Positions 33,640 through 44,862 of a stretch of 64,000 bases of DNA are shown piece by piece. Location of the stretch: NCBI GenBank assembly GCA_018398765.1, contig JAHBMJ010003991.1:1-64000 (forward strand), given 5' to 3'. The notes beneath the pieces are model-generated. The model searched no databases. It had not been told where the DNA came from and saw only the letters and a list, made by a program, of their open reading frames with translations. This DNA comes from Chromera velia. Its lineage: Eukaryota; Sar; Chromeraceae. Each line of letters opens with the position of its first letter. The first letter of the stretch is position 1. The position numbers and the translations under genes were made by a program.

Positions 33640-34538
33640 TCTTCGATCACTCACCCACATGCCCAAAGTTAACGGCTTCCATTAACACTCTCACATCCAC
33701 ACGCCCGAACGGCTTTTGTTTACATACTTGCTTTCTCTGTCTCTCTTCGTTTATTTCTATTTACCCACAGGCCCTAGCGGCTTAAAATTCTGTTTACACA
33801 CTAAGTCTCATTCTCTCTTAGTGACAGGCTGTCTCTATTCATTCAAGTACCCACACGCCCATGCAAATATCTTCTGCAATCCTTGTCCCTCTTCATTCAC
33901 CCACATGCCTAACCGGCTCCTGTTCACCTAGCCTGTTCATACCGGTTCAGACACTCGCTTTCCCTGTCTGTGTTCATACACCTACACCGTCGTGACGCCC
34001 CAAACGGCTTCTATTTACACACTCGCTCTCCATATCTCTCTTCATTATTTTTCATTGATTCACTGTATGAGGCCCAAGCGGCTTCTGTTTACACACTCGC
34101 TCTCCTTGTATCTCCTTGTCTCTTTTCATTCACCTACATGCACAAACGGCTTCTGTTCACACACTCACTCTCTCTGTCTCTCTTAATTCATCAGCAGGCC
34201 CAAGCGGCTTCTGTTCACGCACTTGATATCTCTTCATTTATCCACAGGCCTAGTCATAGGCCCGAGCGGCTTTTGTTCAATGATACACAATTGATCTCTC
34301 TTCATTCATCCATGGGCTAGTAGTCTACGGGCCCAAACGACTCCTGTTCCTAGCTTCTGTTCATACACTCGTTCTCCTTGTCTCTCTTTTTTTGCCTGCA
34401 AGCCCAACCGGCTTCTGTTCACACACTCGCTCTCCTTGTATCTCTTTGTCTCCCTTCATTCACCCACACGCCCAAGCGGCTTCTGTTTACACACTTGCTC
34501 TCCTTGTATCTCCTTATCTCCCTTCATTCACCCACACG
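33640..34538. repeat. Minisatellite array, left part (CGGCTTCTGTT family)
   Basis: About a dozen degenerate units of roughly 55-90 bp. Each has a GGCCCAAGCGGCTTCTGTT-like core followed by ACACACTCGCTCTCC, TGTCTCTCTTCATTC and CACCCACACG. Spacing is irregular, there is no palindromic repeat core, and the spacers are not unique, so this is not a CRISPR array. It continues at 37249 with the same orientation and consensus, and the two halves appear to be one array split by an insertion. Confidence 0.8.
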
Positions 34539-34589
34539 TACCCCCAAGAAGCCTTCCTATGACCCTATGGTCTGTCAATCAAACTCCAG

Positions 34590-34690
34590 GCTTTGGCAGC
34601 CTGGCGCCTTCGGCGCCAGGGCTTTGACGATAGAAAGCTCATTCTTTTTAGTATGCAATATCGTCAAAGCTCTGGCGACAGAAAGCTAAT
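34590..34690. repeat. Left subterminal hairpin repeats of the TIR element
   Basis: CTGGCGCCTTCGGCGCCAG (34601-34619) is a perfect 8-bp stem with a TTC loop. It is followed by an inverted pair, TTTGACGAT at 34622-34630 and ATCGTCAAA, and two copies of GACRGAAAGCTMATTCTTT. Confidence 0.75.
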
Positions 34691-35017
34691 TCTTTCTAGT
34701 ATGGAATATACCTCCAGTCCATTGTAGCTTAAAAAACATTATAACCTAATTTAATCTAGTTTAACCTTGTTTTAAAATATTTTAATACTCTCTTATAGTA
34801 TCTGCTATAATCAACTTAAAGATTTAAAATAACAACAAAAAAAAATATCGATTTTAATCAGTTTGAATCTGTTAGTCTTAGTCAGTCTTCATTTAGGAAT
34901 TCTAGATCCACGGATTCTGTGTGCAGTAGGGCGATAGTTATCGTCATCATTATCAGACTCTGTAGCCCCCCCTCCTTCGCTACCACTATATTCGCTTGTT
35001 GCCCGGGCAAACAAACT

Positions 35018-35401
35018 TTAAGTAGCCTTTGCTTTCGCCTTGTTTTTTGCCTTAGCTTTTGCTTTTGCTTTCGCTTTTCCTTTTGCTTGTGCTCTTTGTC
35101 CTCTTGCTTGACACCTTTCGTGCCGTCGAGCCTCCACCTCCACAGCTTTTTCAATTAATTGGCTAACATCCCCAGTTGCAGATTCAGCAGATGAATTAGA
35201 AGCTGCAGCAGGAGGTGTACTGGCGCAAACGATTGTGTGCGCCGGTGCACCAACTTTTGACTTGAAGGGCTCATACTCTATCGTCAGGGCCCATAATTCT
35301 CTGCTTTTATTGAAAACTTCAAAGGCTAGAGCCCTTTGAACCTCGCTCAACTCTCTACCTGCATAAGCAGAAAGACATCTTACATTCAGCTCCTTCTTCA
35401 T
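35018..35401 (-). CDS. Hypothetical basic protein or exon within TIR element
   Basis: 127 codons from ATG 35401. The first 60 residues look globular (ELSEVQRALAFEVF). They are followed by an Ala/Ser-rich linker and a helix (DVSQLIEKAVEVEARRHE), then a highly basic tail of Lys-Ala repeats of the kind seen in nucleic-acid-binding tails. No family recognised. It could be the 3' exon of the same gene as 35930-36870, as both are on the minus strand inside the element. Confidence 0.4.
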   Translation of the reverse strand: MKKELNVRCLSAYAGRELSEVQRALAFEVFNKSRELWALTIEYEPFKSKVGAPAHTIVCASTPPAAASNSSAESATGDVSQLIEKAVEVEARRHERCQARGQRAQAKGKAKAKAKAKAKNKAKAKAT

Positions 35402-35929
35402 CTCTCTTTTTGTGAGAGCCTGCAGCCCCTGTCTCTGAACGTTTTCTTTTTATCTGGCTGTCAGCTCTCTCCAAATTTTCAATGTTTGAAAGTAAAGTAA
35501 AAGAGGGAAAGAATGAATTTTCATGCTCTCCTCACCTGCATCTCTCTCAAGGCTAGTACATCGACCTTCTTCATTGAACAAGACATGGCAGCCAATGTCA
35601 CACACAGGAATCAAAGGGTACGAAAGAGTTCGAAGAAAGTTAGAGAAGAAGACTCCTCCCTCCTCTAAGGTTAAAAAGGATACAACTGCATAGGCACGGT
35701 CAATATCCTCCTTTGCAAGTGACTGATATACAAAGTATTTCCCTGTTCATTTATTTGCATAAAACGTGAGTTGTTCAATACACACAAACACACAAGACGC
35801 AGTGGCTTACTCGAAAGAAGGAAGCACTCTGTCAGATCTGCCTTCCTCTCTTAAAGGCTCCCTATTAAAAGTGAAACGGAGAAGCTGATACACATCGCCC
35901 TTCCAGTATCTCTTTTAGGATGCATCATC

Positions 35930-36870
35930 TCAGTGAATCGCTGCCTGTCTGGTCGAGCCGCAAAAACGATGACGGCCTGCTGCCGCCATGTTTTTCGACG
36001 TTGTTGGCATAACTTTATTCACTGCAGCTTTTGCAATCGTTGCAAGGTGCCTTCCATCATCCCCAAACACCTCAAGCAAATTGGTGAACCATGCTTGGAT
36101 GAGTTCCATATCCTTCTTCTCCTTCAAGCACTTCATAAGGCGGTCCACCTTCTTATCACCTGTTAGGTCAGCCCTCTGCATGAGGGCAGCAACATCCAAC
36201 CAATTTCTGATCGGCCTTTCCGCCGTCTCCCCAGAGCTTCCTGGCTTGTTCGAGAAGATGAGGGGCTTGTTAAGCTTATCGGGCTTGTCGGGCTTCGGCT
36301 TCTTTGGGGCTCCCTACGCTGCAAACAAGACAAAAGAGACAAAGGCAATAGAAGAGTCAGATCCACAGTTATGCAGTCTGAGATAGTGCATGAAGAGAAG
36401 TGGAGAACACTGACCACGGATGCAGTTTTTCGACATGCATGCATACAGAACGATTGAGTCAGCCAGTGAAAAAGAAACGGACCCATCCAGTTGGCCATCA
36501 ATCCCCGCGATGCTCCAGAAGGCTTAAAAGGATTCTCCTCCCGCGCAGGGGGGGGAACAGTCCGTTTCCGAGACTGCGTGTTAGCCTCCTGCACCGGAGG
36601 CGCCTTTTGCTGAGGTTCTGCATTCTGTGAGCCCCCTCTAAGCCGCTTGAAAAGAAAAGTCTTCAATTCGTCGGCCTGTCAAACATGTTGAAGCTTCAGA
36701 GCTTCAAATTCCTTTCGGGATTCAAAGTACTTCTCAATGTGCTCTCAGACTGTGGATTCCACCCCCAACATCTTCAGAAAGAACTCTGAAACTGACTCTG
36801 CAAGGGCTGTATCTTCAAGGAAGTCCGACACAGCGATTCGCAAACGAGCGTCAAAAAACAGGCTGCATAT
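35930..36870 (-). pseudogene. Decayed spliced gene inside TIR element, unknown function
   Basis: Read on the minus strand. A first segment (about 36865-36490) is a helical, coding-like frame (RLRIAVSDFLEDTALAES, EKYFESRKEFEALK) broken by two in-frame TGA codons (36747-36745 and 36681-36679), then a Pro/Lys-rich stretch. After a probable intron, a second segment (about 36310-35930) is clean and clearly coding-like: LDVAALMQRADLTGDKKVDR and MELIQAWFTNLLEVFGDDG. The exact splice sites did not resolve to an in-frame join, so I only give the extent. CGA to TGA changes would explain both stops. No similarity that I can name. Confidence 0.5.
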
Positions 36871-37074
36871 TTTGGGAAAAAAAAAGTACACAGACACGGT
36901 CAGATCAAATTCGCCAGCCTAAGGATAGGTGCTGACCATAGCGGACCGACATACAGTAACAAGCTAGAAGACCAAGACGTTTTTCAGATAGCTTTTGCAC
37001 CTTTGTGCATGCATGCATTAATACGTATAACTGCAAAAGCCATATATAGGCTTTGGGGCGGCATGGTCGGGCTT

Positions 37075-37215
37075 TGGTAGGCCCGCGCCTTCGGCGCGGT
37101 CGGGCTTTAACAGGCCTGCGCCTTTAGCGCGGTTGGGCTTTGGCAGGCCTGCGCCTTCGGCGCGGTCGGGCTTTGGTAGCCGGGCGCCTTCGGCGCCTGG
37201 GTTTTGACGGCCGCT
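37075..37215. repeat. Right subterminal tandem hairpin array of the TIR element
   Basis: Four tandem units of about 33-50 bp, each with a CGCGCCTTCGGCGCG or GGCGCCTTCGGCGCC stem-loop followed by GGTYGGGCTTT. Because the unit is near a multiple of three, the minus strand reads as PKPDRAEGAGL repeats. I treat it as a structural repeat, not a protein. Confidence 0.75.
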
Positions 37216-37248
37216 CTGGATCAACCATAGGAAGCCTTTTTGGGGGTA

Positions 37249-37700
37249 CCCACACACTCAAACGGCTTCTATTCATATACTCGTTCTCCCTGTCTCTTTT
37301 CACTCATCCATAGGCCCAAGCGGCTTCTGTATGTTTCTGTTCACACACTTGATCTCTCTTCATTTATCCACAGGCCTATCCAGCGGCCCAAGCGGCTTTT
37401 CTTTAATGACACACAATTGATCTCTCTTCATTCATCTACAGGCCTAAGCGGCTTCTGTTCACACACTCGTTCTCCTTATAAACACGCTCGCTCTCTCCAT
37501 CTCTCTTCATTCATCCACCTGCAGGCTTAAGCGGATTCTGTTACTGCACACACTTCCTTTCCATGCCCCTCTTTCTCCATGCACCCGCACGCCCAAACAT
37601 TCACCCACACGCCCAAACGGCTTCTGTTCACACACTTGCTTACCTAGCTTTATCCACAGACCCAAACGGCTTCTGTTCACATCTCTCCCTCTTGAACTCA
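37249..37700. repeat. Minisatellite array, right part
   Basis: About six units of the same CGGCTTCTGTT...ACACACTC...CTCTCTTCATTCATCCA family as 33640-34538, in the same orientation, starting exactly at the right target-site copy of the TIR element. Confidence 0.8.
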
Positions 37701-38559
37701 CCAAGCGCTGGACCCATACGCGGTGAGCCTCTCCACAATATTTCAAAGCGAATACTACAGCATCCACAGCGATATACACTATATATAGACAGTATTTTGC
37801 ATCCCAAATCCTCAAATGGAGGTAGAAGGAAGTCGAAAAACCAGGTGCTGAAGAACGACAAGAGGGGCCGAGTAGAGAGAAAGAAGACGGGCAAAAAGAG
37901 GTCCCTGCAGATCAAATTAACCGTTTTTCCTCTTTGTCAAGCGCACTCAGTCGTGGTGCGGCTCACTCCTGACTCTGTAAGGCGGCATGTCTTAACTTGC
38001 CACTGAGTTTGGTAGCATAGTCAAACAACGGAGCAATTCAGAACAGCTTCACTTAGATGGTGTGCTTTATCGCTTTCCTTGAAAACTACACAGATGATCG
38101 AATCTACGTACAATTCCCCTCCATGTGTGTTTTTGCATATGTACCGATACATCAAGGTTAGACGCATGTTCGCCATGCACGCGCTGTACAGTTGCCAGAA
38201 AGCGCGGGTCCCGAAAGGCAAATGTAACCCGATTTATTGGTAATTCGACTTTTTTTTTCCATAGGTGCGGCTAAGGGCCTTAACAGATACCATGGCCGGG
38301 GGCCACGGCACATGCATGATCGATCGAACTGCATAGGAATATGTTCATGCAATCTGCATGGTGTTCATAATTGGAATCCTCGAGTTCCTCGACGCGTCTG
38401 TGGAAGTGGGGTTGACCGACACGTGTTGCTGTTCCTCCGACGAAAGTTTACACCGTTGAAGCATTCGTTCTTTAAAATATAGAGGACCACGGATCCAGAC
38501 CCGCTCTCTCAGCGCTCTCACTTGGGACGGTTGCATGATTGATCGCTCATCCTTTGACC
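37701..38559. other. Upstream region of the nucleotidyltransferase gene; no gene
   Basis: No credible frame or repeat. It presumably contains the promoter and 5' UTR of the gene starting at 38560. TTTAAAATATAG at 38471-38482 is the only TATA-like string near the start. Confidence 0.4.
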
Positions 38560-41500
38560 ATGGAGTTTTCGGCATTCAACTTTGATCGCCTCGTGCAACT
38601 TTGTCGGGAGGACAGGGATTGCTTTGTATCCGACTTGGTTGAGGCAGTCGAACAGCAAGAGGCAAGTGTGCAGTCGGTGGCCTTAGAATTCACTCTCACG
38701 GTACGACAGTTCATCGTAGACGGCTTGCGTATTGAAGCACAGCCGCACGGCAGCTGGTCGGAGGGAATCGCTTTGCCAGACAGCCGCCTTGACATCTCGT
38801 GCTCGAATGACGTGGACCTGGCAGGAACGAGGTGCTGCCTTCTACAGACAGAAGTGGCGAAGAGGTTTGCGATTGAGAAAGACGTATCTGCAAAACATCT
38901 TATTGTAAGGCATCGTGAAACTAGTATCCTGCTTGATGTGACGCAGAAAGCGTCGCATCAGCAGGAGCCACTGTGGAAGGTGGTGCATGTGCTCAACTCC
39001 TTGAAGACGGTGAATGAGAAGAGCATGAAGGAGGCGATTCTGATCTTGAAGTTGTGGGTCCGCAAACATGCTGAGGCCTTCCTGCTGAAAGACGGATATC
39101 CGAGCTCCTATACCTTTCTTCTCATCTTCCTCTTTCTCTGCTCCCACAGGCAGCATCCCATAGCACCTCTTGTGATGTGTCAACGTGAACAGACAGCAGA
39201 AGGGGTCGTCCGTCTGTGCACTGAAGTCCTGAATACTTTTGACGTCGAGTGCTTTTCTGATGATCCTCTGGTGCTTTTTCAAGAGTTCCTCGAATTTTTG
39301 GTCTCAGACTTTAAGGGAGTGCAGGTGGACTTTGAGCTCGGCAGCAGGCTGAAGCTCCCTGAACTCCTCTTCAAAGATGACCTAAAGGCTGCGACGGCGG
39401 CCTGGTGCGTCAAGGAGCCATTCACGCAAGAGGTCAAGTGCCCGCCTTCAGAGTTCATCCGCCTTGACACCCGCTCCAGAGCTCGAATAGATCTGGAGGC
39501 AGTTAGACAGTGCCTGGCTGGGCAGAATCACTTGTCTAATTCCATCCCTCCCCCACAGGAAGTGACGCACACGACCATGAATGCGAACGCTCCCGAGTTC
39601 AAACCCTTTTTATCCTCTGTCTTTACACCGCCTCCTCCACCACCACCACCACCACCGCCGCCGCCGCCGCCACCCCCCCCTGAGCCCTGGACAGCCTGGC
39701 AAAATTCTTCTCGATCACACCCACTCATGCCCTCCTCTTTGCATTTTTCACCATCTAATGCACCGCCCCCGCCCCCCTCCCAACCAGCGATTCCCCTCAT
39801 CTGCAGCCCCCCCGTCTTTGAAACTAACGATCACGCTCCCCCACCTTTTCAAGTTGACACAAACCCTCAGGCAGACACCCAAGTGGCAGAAACTGAAGGC
39901 CAAACAATCGAAGACCTGCAGCTCAAGCCAAGCCAAGATGTCCAGACTGAGTTTCTCAATGATTTATTCAACGAATACTTCACATTCCCAGATGCTGCGC
40001 CAGCCCCAGAAGAAGCCCTTCTCCCCTCTTCCCCAGCAACCGCCCACCCACTCCCACGTGTGCTCAAACTGCAGCCCCGCAGCAGTATCACAATCCATCC
40101 CCGCCCCTCACCCGTGCCTGCTGGTGGAGACGCCAAGAGTGCCACGTCCGTGACAGAGGCAGAGGCACGGCCTGACGGACCCCTCTACGAAGAAGCAGCA
40201 GCAGTTCATGCACGCGCTCCCGGACCGGCCTCTGGGGGTAAAGACAGGCACAGTCACGATCCTCCTACCAACAGAGACGCACCGCATAGAGTCACAATCC
40301 TAAAGTTGCAGAGTCATGCGTCAGGATTGCAGCAGGGCAAGCCAGACCCAGCGGGGGCTTTGGAGAAAGCGAAATTTAATCCTGCTGACTTGCCTTCTCC
40401 TGAAGGGTTGCTGCTTGAGCCTGTGGCTGAAAGCAGCTCTCTGAGCAGGTTGGGGGTTGGGGATGAGAAGAATTCTTCGTCTTTGGATCCCTTGAAGTCT
40501 CTGTTGGCACAGTTGCAGACTGAGGGGAGCCGTGGGGGCGTCACAAAGGGCGCAGAAGAGTCCTCTTCGGCAGCTGAGAGGGAGAACGACTTTGGTGGTA
40601 TGCTTGTGGCTTCTGATACTGCTGCTGCAGAGGTAACACTGTGTCCTCCTCAAGACTCCAAACTCCCTGCATCAGGTGTTGCGGGGTCTGAGTTGGTGTC
40701 GCCAAGAGACCGGAGAGACGTCGGCAGGGAGAGGGATGAGAACACCCGGGGAAACTTTCAAGAAGCACGTGTGTCGTTCAACGGAACTCGAGGAGGCGAC
40801 AACAAAACAGCCTCCTTCTCATCAACTTTCTCAGCCAGGATGTCCAGGGAGAATGTGAACGAGGCCTTTAGCAGGAAAGTGATTCGAGGGGCCTTGGGGA
40901 TACTTTCGGGGTCCGCACGTACAAGGGGACCTCGAACGGGGGGGGAGGGAAAAGGCGACGGTTCAGAGCTTCAAAATGCGGTCAGTCAGCCTGACGTGTT
41001 TGTCTATTACGAGGAGAGAATCGAGCAGAAGAAAGATCGAGAAAGGTGTCCTACTCCATGGCACTGTGCATGGGTAGAAGCGGGATGGATTCCTTTCACG
41101 TTGTCAGACAGACAGCCGGACAGAGAGAGAGACAGGGACAGAGAGAGAGAGAGAGAGAGGAGGGGAGAACAGGTAGGCAGGGGTAAAAAAGAGACCCACA
41201 GAAGTGGGTAGGCAGACAAACAGTGAAAATGGGAGAACTTCATTTTATTGGAATCGAATGTCTTGCGTGCTTGCAGCCCCCACGCCTTCCGTGTGCGTGG
41301 ATCTCCGGTCTCTCCGAAGACGTCACTGAAGAGTCTCTGTCAGAATCTATTGAGGCCTTCGGTCTCACCCCTGTCAATCTCACACTACACCGACTCGACG
41401 TGGGCGGGTCGGACTCTGAGGGCAAATCCTCGGGGGGCAATGTGATTGTGTGTGCGCAGTGTTCCACCGAGCAGGAAGCGAAGGTGCTAGTGGGAGGGGG

Positions 41501-42161
41501 GCCATTCCTGCTGATGGATGAGGGTGAGCAGGTCTTCTTTGAGTTGGGTATGGGCGTTTCTAGCGGAGGTCCTGAGGCGGCTCATTTGAGGTCGCTCCCG
41601 AAGGTGTGGATTTCAAATCTGCCTCAAAGCACGACAAAGACGGCTCTGAGTAAACACATAGCAGCCCTCCGAATCGTCCCGTTGGAGGTAAAAGTTGTCA
41701 ATAACATTCAAGTGCACGCAGGGAGGCACGTGGAAGAGAAAATCGCGTGCGTGTGGTTGGGCACGAAGGCAGAGGCGTATATCCTGTTGAGCAAGGGGCC
41801 ATCTAAGCTGAAGAGGGTGTTTGAGAGATTTGTTGGAGTTCAGCCTAGGTTTTGTTTGGGAAGAGCGAAACCCAACAGTCTGGGCGAGCGGGGGTTGTTC
41901 ACTGTCTGCGTCACGCAGCTAAACACCAGAACGACTGCAGAGACGCTCCGTGACATGATCGACCGGGTCGGTCTGAAGCCTCTCCATGTGCACATACCTC
42001 TCCGTGAGGGCTTTCACACAAAGACAGAGGTGTCTGACTTGAATGAAGGATTCGCGTTTGTGACTTTCAAAAAAGAGCGGGCGGCTGCAGCACTGATGAA
42101 GATGAAGCTGGTGGTTGATGGAGAGGCTGTCGATTTTGAATGGGCAGACATCTGTCCATAA
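38560..42161 (+). CDS. Poly(A)-polymerase-like nucleotidyltransferase fused to three RRM domains
   Basis: The start ATG at 38560 sits in ACCATGG, a strong context. Residues 1-200 resemble non-canonical poly(A)/terminal uridylyl transferases (PAP/25A-associated, TRF4-like): HGSWSEGIALPDSRLDI at 63-79 is the Gly-Ser helix and catalytic strand, ILLDV supplies the third acid (Asp126), and ILKLWVRKH with PSSYTFLLIFL are the helical-domain motifs. The usual first catalytic Asp of the S-D-x-D motif is Arg76 here, so activity is doubtful. A long disordered part follows, with a run of prolines at about 39629-39683. The open frame then enters GACAGA simple repeat to TAG 41211, which I read as intron. 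A donor at 41074 (TGG|GTAGAA) and acceptor at 41276 (TTGCAG) join in frame to exon 2 (41277-42161). Exon 2 has RRM-like units AWISGLSEDVTEESL, KVWISNLPQSTTK and a clear RNP1, GFAFVTFKKERAAAAL. Total 1,132 residues. Two separate genes remain possible. Confidence 0.7.
41099..41160. repeat. GACA/GAGA microsatellite in predicted intron
   Basis: GACAGACAG then GAGA units. The open frame across it reads Asp-Arg-Glu-Arg repeats, which is why I place it in an intron. Confidence 0.85.
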
Positions 42162-44862
42162 CCCTTTCACTGGCTTTTCCTACGTTACGTGTGGAGTCGG
42201 ATTCATCTAGGGACTCGGATTTATCGTTGCTAAGATCGTTCTTGATTCTATTTAGTCAGAAGATGTCCCTAGAGATGTCCCTATTATAGACTCCTCAGAT
42301 CTAGCTAAGAATGTCCCAAGCATCTGAAAAGCCTATAAAGTTTAAAAAGATGTAAAACACATAAAAAATCTTATTAAAAAAAATATGAAACTAGTTATGA
42401 AACATATATTCATACAGAGCCTAAGAGGCGTACACGCTCACCTAGGTGCTCAAAGGGTCACCGGCTAGGTCACCAGCTTTCATAATACCTCAATCAATTA
42501 CTTAGAGTTGTTAAATATCATAGGCGACAAATGTTAGTGTCGACATCTGAGCTTGGAATGACACTAAGTGTCAATGACATTTATATTTTAGTACAGTGTT
42601 GACACTTACTTTTTTTATTTGTTATCACCTTATGCTTAAACTTTTGACGCAATAATGAGGCAAAAAGTTTGCTAGGTCATGCCTCCTACCACCTAAACCT
42701 TCAAATTAGAATCATTCATTGACGTTTAAACATGTTTAAACTAGTTTTTGAATATAGTAAATTGAAACTAATAAAACGTTTTGTAAATAAATTTAAAAGT
42801 TGACTAGCTTTTTACGGGTTTCTAAGGAGCCGCATGCACGGTTGGGGACGGTCGGTACACAAAACGTATTGCATACTTAGTCTAGCAAAAAATGCCGTCT
42901 TTGCTTAAAAATGTTGCTATTACTCTTTATTTTGGACATCAGAGAAATTATGCAAAGCCGATTGTTTGCATGCATGCATGTATATATGCATGAAAATAAT
43001 AATGCTTTCTTTCTACAACAACACAGTCATAGCTACTAGGTTTATGCACTCACTTCTGCTCGCTGAAAACAGACTCTTTGCCTTTCAAAGCAGATATGGC
43101 CTCTTGAGTTTATGAAGGGTACGTGCTGCTCTGCAAGTTAATGAGTGACAAGATGTCCATGAGTATGACCCCACCAAAAGGGGATTCCGAAAAGAGTCAG
43201 ACTGAGACTCAATGTGAAAAACAAAAAACCGAGACCGCAGATTCCCCAAAGATCCACTCCCCCTCATAAGATGAACAGCTAACCAGCACGATGATAATAC
43301 TTCTTCTAGCTCCTCGTCTAATGTACGTCCGCAAGAAGCTGTCGTGGAGAGGGGCGATGGGGGTGAGGCTTTAAATTAGAAAGAGAATTGGAAGCTTCGT
43401 CTGTTTATCTTTCATTGGACAATAAGGTCAAGATCCCCATACCTAAAGCAACACAATCTACAAGGGCGTTTGTACTAGAATTCTTTGACTGAAGCATCCA
43501 GAGCACTGCAGGGCATCAGAGGAGACTTGTCAGGGAAGGGGATGAGAGAATCGTGGAGGGGGAATGAAAATATCAGACAATTTTTCAAAATTTTAGACCT
43601 CTAGTGCTTCAGAACCAGATAACATCTGGAGAAACCATTTGGTGGCTTTTATGTAGCAACCATAGGGATTAAGATTGAGCACTTACGGCTTGTCTACCAG
43701 ACCCCACTGAGATGAATGCCCAAAAAAGGCTTATGGCACGCAAAGACCCCCCCCCCCCTTTAGAGCCTGTTTGCGTGCCATTGGCACGCAAATAAATTTT
43801 TATATGGCCCCTAACTTCAACAGCTATAACTTTAAACTTTAAGCTTCTTATGATAGGTTTAAAACATCTATGGGTCGGCGACTATTACAATAGTTAGAAT
43901 AGTGAACTATTTCAACTATTTTCCGATAGTCGCTTCATTTTTAACTATAAAATAGTAAGAATAGTTAACTATTTCAACTATTTTTTCTAGTTATAGTTTA
44001 CTATTTTGACTATAAAATATTAATAAGTTTAGGATAATCTAGATGAAGCACCTAAACTTATTTGAAGAAGAAAGAGAGAAGTCAACTGAACATAGTTGGA
44101 CTTACGAACAGAAATGAAGAATGTCAATCCGGGAGATGTCCACAAGAACACGAAGATCTTCGAAGCATCCGAGAAATTGATCAATCAATCAAGATGAATT
44201 CTAGACACAAAGACAAAGAGCAGACTTTCCATCTACTTCAAACCGTGCAATCGGATCCACTCGAATTCTTAGAATCGATAGTGTTCAAAGCAAACCACGC
44301 TTCAGTTGCTTGGACAGCGAAAAGGTCATATTGAATGGACCGCGGTGATTAATCGACGGGCAGACTGATAGCCCCGGAAAATGACTCATTGCATGCCTCA
44401 TAAAGCAAAAATCCCGTGCGCATAGGCAGGGTATTGAAATAATGATGCACGCAGTTCTTTCACGCTGCATGCTTTACCTCTGAAGCGCTCTGAAGCTTTA
44501 CGAATATAGAGGTATACCTATAGTTACTATAGTCAACTATTTGTTGACGAACCAACTCATAGATAAACGTTATAAGTTGAATTGCAAATTACATGTTATT
44601 ATGATGATGTTAAAATAAATTGAAGTGTTCAAAGCTAGGTTGAAAGCTAACTTCAAGTTCAAATTACTATTAGCTAGACTATTACTAATCATAACTTACC
44701 TAAGTTTCCTAAAGTTTCTTTAGAACTTTCCTATCAAAATTATGCGGGAAGCACGGCAAACAAGAAAATTGCTAGAAAATTTGGTTTACTGGTAGTTATT
44801 TAAATATTTCAATATTATCTTTGAGTGAAAGAATCCATTGTTTGATTAACTTGAAGGCATGC
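42162..44862. other. AT-rich intergenic region, no gene
   Basis: No coding signal. It contains a perfect 12-bp inverted repeat at 43733-43781 around a poly(C) run, and at 43,890-44,030 a cluster of ACTATTTCAACTATT and AACTATAAAATA direct repeats. Confidence 0.6.
43733..43781. repeat. Perfect 12-bp inverted repeat around C14
   Basis: ATGGCACGCAAA at 43733-43744 and TTTGCGTGCCAT at 43770-43781 with a 25-nt loop that contains about 14 C. A further direct copy of TGGCACGCAAAT follows at 43782. Confidence 0.85.

Larger units (their letters stand above)
34539..37248 (-). mobile_element. 2.7 kb TIR DNA transposon carrying a decayed spliced gene
   Basis: The ends are inverted repeats. The left end begins TACCCCCAAGAAGCCTTCC and the right end, reverse-complemented, begins TACCCCCAAAAAGGCTTCC, about 21 of 23 matching. 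Flanks are CCCACACG (34531-34538) and CCCACACA (37249-37256), an 8-bp target duplication with one transition. The host minisatellite consensus has this octamer once, directly followed by the CCCAAACGG that resumes at the right junction. Subterminal GC-rich hairpins (GGCGCCTTCGGCGCC type) lie inside both ends. The interior holds minus-strand coding-like segments at 35018-35401 and 35930-36870. No transposase family is recognisable. An 8-bp duplication fits hAT or P-like elements, but the TIR start is not typical of hAT. Confidence 0.65.

Noticed and set aside
33640-37700. Possible CRISPR-like array of regularly repeated units
   Set aside because: Unit length and spacing vary, repeats are degenerate and non-palindromic, and the host is a eukaryote. 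It is a minisatellite interrupted by a transposon.
44062-44334. 90-codon plus-strand frame
   Set aside because: Composition is ordinary, but there is no motif, homologue or splice context, and the surrounding region is AT-rich and non-coding.
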